Positions 1 to 7,506 of a stretch of DNA of 64,000 bases are shown piece by piece. The notes beneath the pieces are model-generated. The model saw nothing but the letters and a program-made list of their open reading frames with translations, ran no database searches and was not told the origin of the DNA. This stretch comes from Betaproteobacteria bacterium Ga0074130 (GTDB lineage: Bacteria > Pseudomonadota > Gammaproteobacteria > Burkholderiales > Rhodocyclaceae). The DNA lies in NCBI GenBank assembly GCA_001464495.1, contig LNDZ01000032.1, positions 16,001 through 80,000 on the forward strand, in the 5' to 3' direction. The translations under genes and the position numbers were made by a program. Position 1 is the first letter of the stretch. Every line of letters starts with the position of its first letter.

Positions 1-54
1 ACTGAACCACAGGTGTGCAGCGATACGCACACCGCTTACTTTACAGAGCACACT

Positions 55-267
55 ATGACTGAAGCCGAAGCCCGCAGCATTGCCACTCACGAACACTACA
101 AGGGCGGCCTTTACCGCGTGATTGGTGAGGCGCGCCACTCGGAAACTGAGGAATGGCTGGTGGTGTATGAACAGCTTTGGCCGAAAGAGCGCAGCCTATG
201 GGTTCGCCCACGCGAGATGTTTCACGGCCAGCTTGAAGATGGTACGGTGCGCTTCCGCGCGCTTTAA
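55..267 (+). CDS. DUF1653 family protein
   Basis: A protein of about 70 residues whose core (HYKGGLYRV near residue 14, then a conserved VYEQLW stretch and WVRPREMF) matches the DUF1653 family, small bacterial proteins of unknown function. I chose the ATG at 55. An in-frame GTG at 13 would add 14 residues, and neither start has a strong ribosome binding site. The window begins just upstream, so any operon partner is out of view. It converges on the deacylase-like gene downstream. The family call is sound; the function is unknown. Confidence 0.75.
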   Translation: MTEAEARSIATHEHYKGGLYRVIGEARHSETEEWLVVYEQLWPKERSLWVRPREMFHGQLEDGTVRFRAL

Positions 268-294
268 GGCCGCTAAGCCGGTTTGCGCTAACGC

Positions 295-1263
295 TCAGCC
301 GCGAATTTCACGGCTGCTTGGTTCAGCGAAATAGAACCACTCGTTGCCGGGCAGGGCACGCGGATTGGGGAACAGGATGAAACCGCTGCGATCCGCCTTC
401 ACCTCTTTGCCATCCTGACGCCGACCAATTAGCTCACCAGCATTGACACGATCAAAGCTCGACCACGGTTGAGCAAAGCGGTCGTCAGCATGTTCAAGAT
501 CGGTGACATCTTGCATGCGCAGGACTTCAAATTCTGCCGGTGGCGGCGCTAAAGGTAGATCCACAATCTTCAACAGCGCCAGCGTCTGGCGGATGGCATG
601 CCAAGCCACATCAGGGGCGGTCGGGTCGTCGTGTTGCCCACATTCCAGCGTTACGCCATAGCCACCGCAGCTACGCATGTATTCCGTGGTGCCGATGCCA
701 TACGCCGCATCGAGCAAGAGCGGGTTGGCGTCCGGGTAGCGCTCGCGCCGGCGGGTGACACCCAACGCATAGGTATCAAGCCAGCCTTCGACGATGCGCG
801 AAACACCAAGATGCGCCGCGAGCCGTTCTTCCGCTGCCGCATGTGCAAAGGGTTCCAGCGTGCCGTTGTTGTCGCGCGGCCCGAGCATGACAAAGGGTTG
901 CCCCGGTGTATGAAAGGAGTGCAGGTCCAGCAGTACATCATGCGCCGCCAGCAGTGGGCACAACACATTGGCGATGCGGTCTTCGAAATCCTGCGGTGCA
1001 TCGTTCGGGCGCAGATTGCGATTGAGATTGCGATCGCCCTGCCGCTGTCCACGCTCATAAGCGAGCGGGTTGGTGATCGGCACCACGGTCAGCGTGCCAC
1101 GCTCAAGCTGCAAGGTGCCGCTTTCCAGCTCAGCCAGTAAGCGCTTGAGCGCTTTGGTACCGCAGGTCTCGTTGCCATGCACGGCGCCAAGAATGATCAG
1201 GCGCGGCCCCGGTTGCAGGCCGGCGAATTGGTGGATACGCAGATGAGTGGTAGAGGCAGTCAC
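295..1263 (-). CDS. Succinylglutamate desuccinylase/aspartoacylase (M14-type) family protein
   Basis: Zinc-dependent amidohydrolase or carboxypeptidase-like enzyme of about 322 residues. The zinc-binding HxxE motif lies in GAVHGNE (His29, Glu32 from the chosen start), a second histidine ligand is in the LLDLHSFH segment, and a likely catalytic glutamate is in VTLECGQH. The C-terminal 100 residues resemble the beta-rich domain of the AstE/AspA group. The open frame runs upstream to 1500 inside the neighbouring gene. I chose GTG at 1263 because family homology begins there (TASTTHLRIHQF); TTG at 1272 is an alternative. Substrate is unknown: it is not next to arginine-succinyl genes, so it should not be named astE. 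Confidence 0.7.
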   Translation of the reverse strand: MTASTTHLRIHQFAGLQPGPRLIILGAVHGNETCGTKALKRLLAELESGTLQLERGTLTVVPITNPLAYERGQRQGDRNLNRNLRPNDAPQDFEDRIANVLCPLLAAHDVLLDLHSFHTPGQPFVMLGPRDNNGTLEPFAHAAAEERLAAHLGVSRIVEGWLDTYALGVTRRRERYPDANPLLLDAAYGIGTTEYMRSCGGYGVTLECGQHDDPTAPDVAWHAIRQTLALLKIVDLPLAPPPAEFEVLRMQDVTDLEHADDRFAQPWSSFDRVNAGELIGRRQDGKEVKADRSGFILFPNPRALPGNEWFYFAEPSSREIRG

Positions 1264-1327
1264 GGCGATCAAAGGCGGAAGAACAAGCCCCGATTCTAGC
1301 CTGACAACACGCGAGCCTGATAATCCC

Positions 1328-2020
1328 TTAGGGGAGAAATGGCAGCGAGAGGAAGCGCAGGCCGATGGAAAACCAGCTTTCACTGCCGCCTGTGCGATTG
1401 CCATATGTGGCGTCGAGCTGGATGCGGTTTTGCACGATCCAATGACGCACGCCAAGCTGAAAGTAGGGGCGGCCTTGGTTTTCGCCATAGGTCTCGCCAA
1501 TCAGCCAAGTGCGTGGGGTCATTTCAATTTCACTGCCAACGCCCCAAGTCATTGCATGCTTATTCGTCGCCTTCTCGCGCGACCAGCCGATATTTGTGTG
1601 TAGCAGCACGCGGTCATCATTGAACGAGAAGGTGACTGGTACGTAGCTGTAAAGGTCGCCCATCATCTTACGGCTGACATCCGGGTGGCTGACGGTACCG
1701 AAGGCCAAGCCCCAGGCCCAGCTGTTGGGCTCCAGCGTACGGAACAGGGTTTTACCTTGCAGCAGCAAATCGGTGGTGCGTAGGCCCGTGGCATCGTGGG
1801 TGCGAGCCCCGCCGGCAGTGATTTCAAGATTGCCGGTGAAGTTGCAGGAGGGGAGTGCCCAGAATTCCTGGCTGCCACGATTGTCCTTGACCCAGGTTTC
1901 AGCCTGACAGGCTTTGCTGTCGACGATACGGGCATCGTCCGTGATCATTGGCCGCGCGGCGTATGCCAGCGGGCAGAGAATCAAAAGTCCGAGAACGAGA
2001 AGGTGGCGGAAGGTAGGCAT
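1328..2020 (-). CDS. Exported hypothetical protein, probably envelope beta-barrel-like
   Basis: About 230 residues. The N-terminus from the ATG at 2020 is a clear signal peptide (hydrophobic LLVLGLLILCPLAYA followed by ARP). The rest is rich in alternating aromatic/polar strands (for example WAWGLAFGTV, YFQLGVRHWIV, SWFSIGLRFLSLPFLP), typical of an outer-membrane or periplasmic beta structure, and it ends in an aromatic-rich strand. No named family is recognised. An upstream in-frame ATG (2062) would put 14 residues before the signal peptide and is unlikely. It may be cotranscribed with the deacylase-like gene, which starts about 65 bases after its stop. Confidence 0.6.
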   Translation of the reverse strand: MPTFRHLLVLGLLILCPLAYAARPMITDDARIVDSKACQAETWVKDNRGSQEFWALPSCNFTGNLEITAGGARTHDATGLRTTDLLLQGKTLFRTLEPNSWAWGLAFGTVSHPDVSRKMMGDLYSYVPVTFSFNDDRVLLHTNIGWSREKATNKHAMTWGVGSEIEMTPRTWLIGETYGENQGRPYFQLGVRHWIVQNRIQLDATYGNRTGGSESWFSIGLRFLSLPFLP

Positions 2021-2114
2021 GAGCAGGGAATTGGGAAGCGTGTAGCCGTATACAGCCGCCATATTCTCCCACTACTGTCTGACGTTCCTATTACAGCCGG
2101 ATGGCAGCCCGACT

Positions 2115-2120
2115 TATAAT
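2115..2120 (+). promoter_or_regulatory. Possible -10 box for the acyltransferase gene
   Basis: A perfect TATAAT lies 70 bases upstream of the acyltransferase start. No good -35 hexamer sits at the right distance, so this is a weak call made on one element only. Confidence 0.35.
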
Positions 2121-2189
2121 ACCGGCCTTGCGCTGCGCCGGCCATGACTGCAGGGAGGCTGCGCTGTCTTCCACCTAGGGTTTTTGCGC

Positions 2190-3185
2190 GTGCGCTTTTT
2201 CATCATCGATTTATTCAAGGCGATTGCCGCACAGTTGATTGTGCTGCATCACCTAGTGGCCTATGGCCCGGTCGCCAATGCCGTGGCTGTTGCGGTGCCG
2301 ACCTTGGCGCACTGGCTGTATGACTATGCCCGCATGGCGGTGCAGGTTTTTCTTGTCGTTGGCGGCTATCTGGCTGCGCGCAGCGTTGAAGGGCCACACA
2401 AAGGAACGGTGTGGTCGGCGATCCGCAAACGTTACCTGCGCCTTGTGGTGCCGTTTCTCGTTGCCTTGCTGATCACCACGCTGGTGGCAACCCTCGTCCG
2501 TCCGGGGTTTATCGACGAAGCCATGCCGGCGGTGCCGACGCTGACACAAGTGCTGGCGCATGTGTTTTTGCTGCACGGGGTGCTGGATTATGAGTCGCTC
2601 AGTGCCGGCGTCTGGTACGTGGCGATTGATTTCCAGTTGTATGTCTTATTTGCTTTGCTGGCCTGGTACAGCCGGCATGCCTTGCGTTTGCATCTGGGTA
2701 TTGTGATTGCACTGACGCTGGCATCGTTGTTTCACTTCAACCGCGACAGCAGCTTTGACGATTGGGCGGTGTATTTCTTTGGGGCATACGGCTTGGGCGT
2801 GTTGGCTTTTCATATCAGCCGCCAGCCGCGTCCCATGCCCTGGCTGGCGTTGTTGCTGAGTGTTTCGGTCGCTGCGCTGTGGCTGGATTTCCGCGGGCGC
2901 ATTTTTGTCGCGCTGTGTGTCGCATTGGCGCTGGTATTGCTCCGAAATATTGAAATTCATCGGCAATGGCCGCAGCGGATGGCCGCCTACTTTGGTACCA
3001 ATTCCTATGCCTTGTTCTTAGTGCATTTCTCACTGTGTCTTGCAGGCAATGCTCTGTTTGTTCATTTAGGCTGGGAGTCTCCCCTTGCGGGTGTGCTGAT
3101 GCTGGTGCTGGTGTGGCTCAGCAGCAACCTGCTGGCGCATGTGTTTTATCGCTGCGTTGAGCATCCAGCCAGCAGGCTGCATTGA
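2190..3185 (+). CDS. Acyltransferase 3 family membrane protein
   Basis: Integral membrane protein of 331 residues with about ten hydrophobic segments. The N-terminal DLFKAIAAQLIVLHHL matches the start of the acyltransferase-3 (OafA/NodX-type) fold, whose histidine is thought catalytic; these enzymes O-acylate sugars of surface polysaccharide or peptidoglycan. I chose GTG at 2190 because AGGG lies 9 bases upstream; TTG at 2184 is an alternative. No glycan biosynthesis genes are nearby, so the acceptor is unknown. Divergent from the exported protein gene. Confidence 0.75.
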   Translation: MRFFIIDLFKAIAAQLIVLHHLVAYGPVANAVAVAVPTLAHWLYDYARMAVQVFLVVGGYLAARSVEGPHKGTVWSAIRKRYLRLVVPFLVALLITTLVATLVRPGFIDEAMPAVPTLTQVLAHVFLLHGVLDYESLSAGVWYVAIDFQLYVLFALLAWYSRHALRLHLGIVIALTLASLFHFNRDSSFDDWAVYFFGAYGLGVLAFHISRQPRPMPWLALLLSVSVAALWLDFRGRIFVALCVALALVLLRNIEIHRQWPQRMAAYFGTNSYALFLVHFSLCLAGNALFVHLGWESPLAGVLMLVLVWLSSNLLAHVFYRCVEHPASRLH

Positions 3186-3250
3186 TGTATGGACGACGCG
3201 CTTCACCCTCGCCGGTCTGGGCAGTTGAGGTGGATTCCACTATGATGTGA

Positions 3251-3384
3251 CCTAGGTCTGCGGCAGGTGAATCTGACGGAACATCGAACGACGCGTCAGA
3301 TTGCCTGCATGGCCGGGAAACACAGTGGCGCAAGCCCGCCCGGCTGCCCGGATACGCGGCCTCCCATGCGGAGGCCGTTTTTAT
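3251..3384 (+). ncRNA. Candidate structured small RNA or leader ending in a terminator
   Basis: Between the acyltransferase and the AAA+ gene lies a run of nested stems. Stem 1: 3271-3278 pairs with 3294-3301 over 8 bp, extended by 3263-3267 with 3304-3308 across a small internal loop. Stem 2: 3312-3317 (GCCGGG) pairs with 3339-3344 and encloses a GGC-GCAA-GCC hairpin with a GNRA tetraloop (3327-3336). Stem 3 is a terminator at 3357-3384. A second CCCGG at 3347-3351 could compete for stem 2. It does not match the riboswitch, 6S, SRP or RNase P cores I know. It could be a free small RNA or a leader of the AAA+ gene, whose start is about 80 bases further on. Confidence 0.42.
3357..3384 (+). terminator. 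Rho-independent terminator
   Basis: An 8-bp GC-rich stem (3357-3364 with 3370-3377, GGAGGCCG on the right arm) with a 5-base loop is followed by TTTTTATTT. It ends either acyltransferase readthrough or the candidate small RNA. Confidence 0.8.
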
Positions 3385-3462
3385 TTGACCTCATGGCGTT
3401 CCGCGTCTGCCGCCCGCAGCGCATCAAGGGATGACACATGTGGCGCAATAACAGGAGCGGCA

Positions 3463-5088
3463 ATGGATTTCGAAATACCGGATGTGCTGGCAGGCAAGCT
3501 GCTCGGCAACATAGACGAAGACGGTGCGCTGGCAAAGCAGCTGTCGGAACATCGCAACCGGCGCGGTCGCATCATCGTGTCGAGCAAGCTGTTCAATGGC
3601 GCTGCGCTGAATACGCTGTACGGCCTGTGCAAGGCGAATGACGAGCGCAACCTGATGTTCCAGCTCTTGGCGCTGGACAATATCCGCAGTTCACCCGATG
3701 CGCGCAAGATTCCCAGTCTGGAAGTCCTGATCAACGGCCTGATCGCCTACCTCAAGCGCGATGCCATTGATGGCTGGCTGTACAAGCGCAACAAGGATGG
3801 CGTGCTGCTACCGTGGTTGGTCACTGGTATGCGTCATATGTTGCCGGTTGAGGGTAAGCCCTATGTCGTCGTCAGCCTAGCGGCCAATACGTTGCAGTCG
3901 GCGGACAAGGAAGTCTCGGACGACTATCGCCAACGCCGTTCCGGCATGAATACGGTGATCGTGATCGATGGCAACGACATCGCAGAACGCACCATTCCCG
4001 AGCTGCTGGCCGAACTCGGTTATTTCCACGAGTGCGCTGACTTCAAGCGTGAATACGAAGATCAGGTCGCACGCTTCCATGAAATGCAGCCTCGGTTTGG
4101 TACCCAATTTGTGGCCAAGCGCGCGGCCTATCTGGTCCGCACCAAGCAAGGCAATGAGTACTTCGCCTTGCCTGAGGGCCAGGTGGCCAAGGTGGTTAAT
4201 GACGAAGAGATTCTGGAGCGTCGTTTCGAGACCAACGCCGACAACACCTTCTGGTGTGAGGCAGGGGTGAAGGACTGTTTCGACAAGATCCCGTTGCATC
4301 CCTATTTGCACGTCTTCCATCTCGAGTTGCATCGCAATATCTGGGTGCACGTCGATAACCTGACGGAGTACAAATACAACCCTTCATTGCGTGAAAAGCT
4401 GGTGCTGCCGCAGGATCACCGCGATCTCATCGACATCCTCACTGCCGACATGGGCGTACTGCTGGAAGATATCGTCGAAGGCAAGTCGGGTGGTACCACT
4501 ATCCTGTGTAAAGGCGCACCGGGTCTGGGCAAAACGCTGACCGCCGAGGTGTATGCCGAAGTCGTGGGTAAGCCCCTGTATCGTGTGCACTCAGGCCAGC
4601 TCGGTATCAGCGCTGAGTCAGTCGAAGCCCACCTCTCGACCATCCTCCGTCGTGCGGCGCGTTGGGGAGCAATCTTGTTGCTTGACGAGGCTGACGTTTA
4701 TATCCGCCAGCGCGACAACGATCTGCAACATAACGCCATCGTCGCCGAATTCTTGCGTACGCTGGAGTACTTCAGTGGCCTGCTGTTCATGACCACGAAT
4801 CGCACCGATGACATCGACGACGCGATCATGTCGCGCTGTATCGCCATCATCAAATACGAGATGCCGTCACGTGAGGATGCGGTGCGTTTGTGGAAGACCC
4901 TGTCGTATCAGTTCGAAGTTGAGCTGACCGACGAGATGATCGAGACACTGGTGGATCGCTTCCCCAACACCAGCGGCCGCGATATCAAGGAGCTCCTCAA
5001 GCTGACCGCCAAGTTCTGCCGCAGCAAGAAGATCCCCTTCTCCGAAGAGGCCTTCCGCCAATGCGCGATGTTCCGCGGGATTAAGTAA
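3463..5088 (+). CDS. AAA+ ATPase with a long uncharacterised N-terminal domain
   Basis: 541 residues. Start chosen at ATG 3463 because AGGAGCGG lies directly upstream; the frame is open further up but that part overlaps the terminator. Residues 1 to about 330 are a mixed domain I do not recognise. An AAA+ core follows: Walker A GAPGLGKT at 351-358, Walker B LLLDEAD ending at Asp411, sensor-1 MTTNRTDD and an arginine-finger-like MSRC, then a helical lid domain (TSGRDIKELLKL). It resembles FtsH/proteasome-type AAA unfoldases but has no protease domain. It stands alone with terminators on both sides. Function unknown; likely a chaperone or remodelling ATPase. Confidence 0.75.
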   Translation: MDFEIPDVLAGKLLGNIDEDGALAKQLSEHRNRRGRIIVSSKLFNGAALNTLYGLCKANDERNLMFQLLALDNIRSSPDARKIPSLEVLINGLIAYLKRDAIDGWLYKRNKDGVLLPWLVTGMRHMLPVEGKPYVVVSLAANTLQSADKEVSDDYRQRRSGMNTVIVIDGNDIAERTIPELLAELGYFHECADFKREYEDQVARFHEMQPRFGTQFVAKRAAYLVRTKQGNEYFALPEGQVAKVVNDEEILERRFETNADNTFWCEAGVKDCFDKIPLHPYLHVFHLELHRNIWVHVDNLTEYKYNPSLREKLVLPQDHRDLIDILTADMGVLLEDIVEGKSGGTTILCKGAPGLGKTLTAEVYAEVVGKPLYRVHSGQLGISAESVEAHLSTILRRAARWGAILLLDEADVYIRQRDNDLQHNAIVAEFLRTLEYFSGLLFMTTNRTDDIDDAIMSRCIAIIKYEMPSREDAVRLWKTLSYQFEVELTDEMIETLVDRFPNTSGRDIKELLKLTAKFCRSKKIPFSEEAFRQCAMFRGIK

Positions 5089-5105
5089 TGCATAGGTAAG
5101 TAAAC

Positions 5106-5141
5106 AAAAAGCCGGTTCGAGCGATTCGAACCGGCTTTTTT
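5106..5141 (+). terminator. Rho-independent terminator after the AAA+ gene
   Basis: A long near-perfect stem (AAAAAGCCGGTTCGA pairing with TCGAACCGGCTTTTT) with a short loop lies 18 bases after the AAA+ stop and ends in a T run. Confidence 0.9.
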
Positions 5142-5245
5142 ATTTCCTGCCCCACTTTCAATATTGAAGTCATGAGAGGACTGACGACAGCGCATAGCCC
5201 AAGGCGCGTATCATCCCTATCCGCTTTGCTTACTCCAGACCCCTG

Positions 5246-6625
5246 ATGCAACTTGATCCCAAAGAATCTCCTCAATACGCCATTGTGGCGGCCGTTCAGC
5301 TGCCCAGCGTCAGCGATGCGGAGTTCAATGCGTCGTTAAGCGAGCTACGCGAACTTGCTAAAACACTCGGCATTACGGTGGTGCATACCTTTATGCAGAA
5401 GCGTTCGAGCTTTGACACCACGTCGTATCTTGGCAATGGCAAATGCGAAGAGGTGAAGCGTTATATCGACAACGATCCGGTCATGGATGCTTGGCAGACG
5501 GATGCCAAGCTCCTTGAGTACGCGGGGAAGATTGATTTTGTGTTGGTTGATCACGACATCTCGCCTTCACAGGCACGCAACCTTGAGTTGGCGGTGGGTT
5601 GTGAGGTGATGGATCGCACGATGGTGATCCTTGAGATTTTCCATCGCAATGCGCGCTCGCATGCCGCGAAGGCACAAGTTGAAATTGCGCGCCTTGGGTA
5701 CATGGCACCCCGTTTGCGTGAGGCCGCCAAGCTGGCGGGCCCGCAGGGCCGGCAACGCAGTGGCGTGGGTGGGCGTGGTGCCGGTGAGTCCGGTACCGAG
5801 CTGGATAAGCGAAAAATCCGTGATCGTATTGCCGAGCTTAAAAAAGACATTACTGCCATGGAGGCCGATCGTGTGATTCAGCGCTCGCGCCGTCAGGAGC
5901 GCCAAGGGCTGGCATGTGTCACGTTGGTGGGCTACACCAATGCCGGCAAATCTACTTTGATGCGCGCTCTCACGGGCAGCGAAGTGCTGGTGGCGAACAA
6001 GCTATTTGCCACACTGGATACCACTGTGCGTGTGCTGTATCCAGAAAGTGTGCCGCGCATCCTCGTGAGCGATACCGTGGGCTTTATCAAAAACCTGCCG
6101 CATGGTTTGGTGGCGTCGTTCAAGTCCACCCTGGATGAGGCACTAGATGCCTCGCTGTTGCTGCATGTGATTGATGCGAGCGATCCCGGCTTTGAGCGCC
6201 AGCTTGCGGTCACCGACGAGGTGCTGGCCGACATTGGTGCGCAGGACCTACCGCGGCTACGCATTTTCAACAAGATTGATCATGTCGGCGATGACGCTGC
6301 ACAAGCCAGCTGCCGTGCAGCACTGACTGAAAAGTATCCGGGTTGCGTGGTGATGAGTGCGCGTCGCCCTGACGATGTGGCGGCATTACGGCTTGCCATC
6401 ATTGCAATGTTTCAGGGCGAGTTGATTGAGGCTGAGTTATTTCTGCCCTGGTCAGCCCAGCAAGTGCGTGGGCAGATTTATACGAATTGTGCGGTGCTGG
6501 CAGAACGCTCTGAAGAGGATGGCACTTACTTCACTGTTCGCGGCGAACCCGCTGCCATCCAAGCCTTGCGAGAACAGATTGATCCAGCGATGAAGCCCGT
6601 CATCCTTGAGGATTGGGAAAAGTAA
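5246..6625 (+). CDS. hflX: GTPase HflX
   Basis: 459 residues, full length for HflX, a GTPase that binds the 50S ribosomal subunit and splits stalled or stress-damaged 70S ribosomes. The N-terminal HflX domain (SYLGNGKCEEV near 60, glycine-rich linker GVGGRGAGESGTELD near 173-187) precedes a coiled stretch and the G domain: G1 GYTNAGKS at 229-236, G3 DTVGF, G4 NKID. The usual hfq partner is not adjacent here; the gene is monocistronic between two terminators. Start is ATG 5246, with no strong ribosome binding site. Confidence 0.95.
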   Translation: MQLDPKESPQYAIVAAVQLPSVSDAEFNASLSELRELAKTLGITVVHTFMQKRSSFDTTSYLGNGKCEEVKRYIDNDPVMDAWQTDAKLLEYAGKIDFVLVDHDISPSQARNLELAVGCEVMDRTMVILEIFHRNARSHAAKAQVEIARLGYMAPRLREAAKLAGPQGRQRSGVGGRGAGESGTELDKRKIRDRIAELKKDITAMEADRVIQRSRRQERQGLACVTLVGYTNAGKSTLMRALTGSEVLVANKLFATLDTTVRVLYPESVPRILVSDTVGFIKNLPHGLVASFKSTLDEALDASLLLHVIDASDPGFERQLAVTDEVLADIGAQDLPRLRIFNKIDHVGDDAAQASCRAALTEKYPGCVVMSARRPDDVAALRLAIIAMFQGELIEAELFLPWSAQQVRGQIYTNCAVLAERSEEDGTYFTVRGEPAAIQALREQIDPAMKPVILEDWEK

Positions 6626-6708
6626 GCTGAACTAAAGCTGTGCAGGCAAAGCGTTCGAGTTTGCGCTGAATCGCCCGTTTGATGAGTACCCAAGTATCAA
6701 ACGGCGGA

Positions 6709-6744
6709 AAACAAAAAGCCCAGCAGTCGCTGGGCTTTTTGTTT
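6709..6744 (+). terminator. Rho-independent terminator after hflX
   Basis: The stem AAACAAAAAGCCCAGC pairs with GCTGGGCTTTTTGTTT around a 4-base loop. It works in either direction. Its right arm runs into the left flanking repeat of the accessory island. Confidence 0.9.
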
Positions 6745-6792
6745 GGCTGGTTGAGATCTCAGTGGATACGTGAGATCAGTTTGCGCAAGGCA
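6737..6792 (+). repeat. Left 56-bp direct repeat bounding the accessory island
   Basis: This 56-bp segment matches 12280-12335 at all but about six positions, in the same orientation. It contains the inverted motif GATCTCA-N9-TGAGATC and, in this copy, a 10-bp palindrome TGAGATCTCA. The copies sit exactly on the hflX side and the amt side of the island, as expected for a target duplication or recombination site left by insertion. Confidence 0.75.
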
Positions 6793-7124
6793 TGATCATA
6801 AATAATTAAGTTGGTCGGGCTGGGTGTTGTTATCGCTTTGATTCTGCTGGATTATTTTCTTGGAAATTTGAGCCTAAGTCTGTCGGGTTCCTGAGCATTT
6901 AACGTTTCGCGAGAGTTTCAAAGTTGGTCGGGCGTTATTCGGCTGTTACCGGGAAGTGGTTTTCAGTGGCTATATAGAAATGATCGAGCTTGGCTGACTG
7001 TGGCCATAACACGCTATGGGTGTTCGACATGAATCACATTCAAGTGTCTTTGTGCGGAAGGGACCTCAAAAGTGGCGATAAGTCACTTTTGTTATGCAAG
7101 CGAACAGTTTTGAAATGCATTGGG
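6793..7124. other. Non-coding left arm of the accessory island
   Basis: A gene-free stretch of about 330 bases. It holds two exact copies of the 12-mer AGTTGGTCGGGC (6809-6820 and 6922-6933), 113 bases apart, and an 8-bp hairpin at 7067-7091. Composition looks more AT-rich than the flanking core genes. I see no credible gene: the plus-strand frame at 6990-7226 lacks family features and runs antisense into the helix-turn-helix gene. Confidence 0.5.
7067..7091 (-). terminator. Hairpin downstream of the helix-turn-helix gene
   Basis: Perfect 8-bp inverted repeat CAAAAGTG / CACTTTTG with a 9-base spacer, starting 34 bases past the stop of the minus-strand regulator gene. There is no clean T run, so it is only a possible terminator. 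Confidence 0.35.
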
Positions 7125-7394
7125 TCAGCCCCCCAAATTTTCGAGTTGCTCCACGACCTTCTGCGCATGGGTCAAGGCCGTATTAATACGGCGCTTTTCG
7201 CTCTGCTTGGGCCTGGTCCCGAATAACTTCTTCAGACATGAACTGATGACGTGAACGGGGGCGCCAAGCTTCTCGCTTTCATAACGAGAGTAAGAGCTTG
7301 GTTTGACCCCCAGTTCTTTGGCGAACACGCGCTGAGTCGCATCCCCTCTGGCATAGAGAAGCAACTCCCGCTGCGAAATCGGGAATTTTTGCAT
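7125..7394 (-). CDS. Small helix-turn-helix (Cro/C1-like) regulator
   Basis: 89 residues. The central part (TQRVFAKELGVKPSSYSRYES, about residues 20-40) is a helix-turn-helix of the Cro/C1 (XRE) type; the C-terminal half is helical and basic. It is divergent from the ATPase-protease-DUF3800 genes, with two overlapping inverted repeats in the 112-base gap, so it probably represses those genes and itself. The start ATG 7394 has no ribosome binding site and lies close to an AT-rich TATAAA, so a leaderless message is possible. This is a typical control arrangement for accessory defence or toxin systems. Confidence 0.65.
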   Translation of the reverse strand: MQKFPISQRELLLYARGDATQRVFAKELGVKPSSYSRYESEKLGAPVHVISSCLKKLFGTRPKQSEKRRINTALTHAQKVVEQLENLGG

Positions 7395-7405
7395 TCAATT
7401 TATAT

Positions 7406-7440
7406 TGCTACTATTACATCGTGGATGCTATAGTAGCATC
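7406..7440. promoter_or_regulatory. Overlapping inverted repeats: likely operator of the island regulator
   Basis: TGCTACTAT (7406-7414) is the exact inverse of ATAGTAGCA (7430-7438), and overlapping it GATGCTA-TAG-TAGCATC (7424-7440) is a perfect 7-bp palindrome. The pair sits between the divergent regulator and ATPase genes, 12 bases from the regulator start, as expected for an autoregulatory operator. Confidence 0.55.
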
Positions 7441-7453
7441 ATCAGAAGGCGTT

Positions 7454-7481
7454 TTGAATATGCTTCAGCCCCTGCGATAAT
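7454..7481 (+). promoter_or_regulatory. Sigma-70 type promoter for the ATPase-protease operon
   Basis: TTGAAT (-35, 7454-7459) and GATAAT (-10, 7476-7481) are 16 bases apart and point to the ATPase gene, whose start is 25 bases after the -10. The promoter begins 14 bases after the inverted repeats, so a bound repressor could block it. Confidence 0.6.
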
Positions 7482-7506
7482 GTGACCAAACATTAAGGTG
7501 AAGACG

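Noticed and set aside
3241..3246. TATGAT as a promoter for the structured RNA
   Set aside because: No -35 element at a usable spacing: TTGAGG is only 10 bases away. The start of the candidate RNA remains unknown.
3301..3462. In-frame N-terminal extension of the AAA+ protein
   Set aside because: It would be encoded by the terminator and structured RNA region, while ATG 3463 has a strong ribosome binding site.
6990..7226. Open frame of 78 codons on the plus strand in the left arm of the island
   Set aside because: It overlaps the helix-turn-helix gene in antisense, has no family features and no ribosome binding site. The minus-strand gene explains its 3' half.
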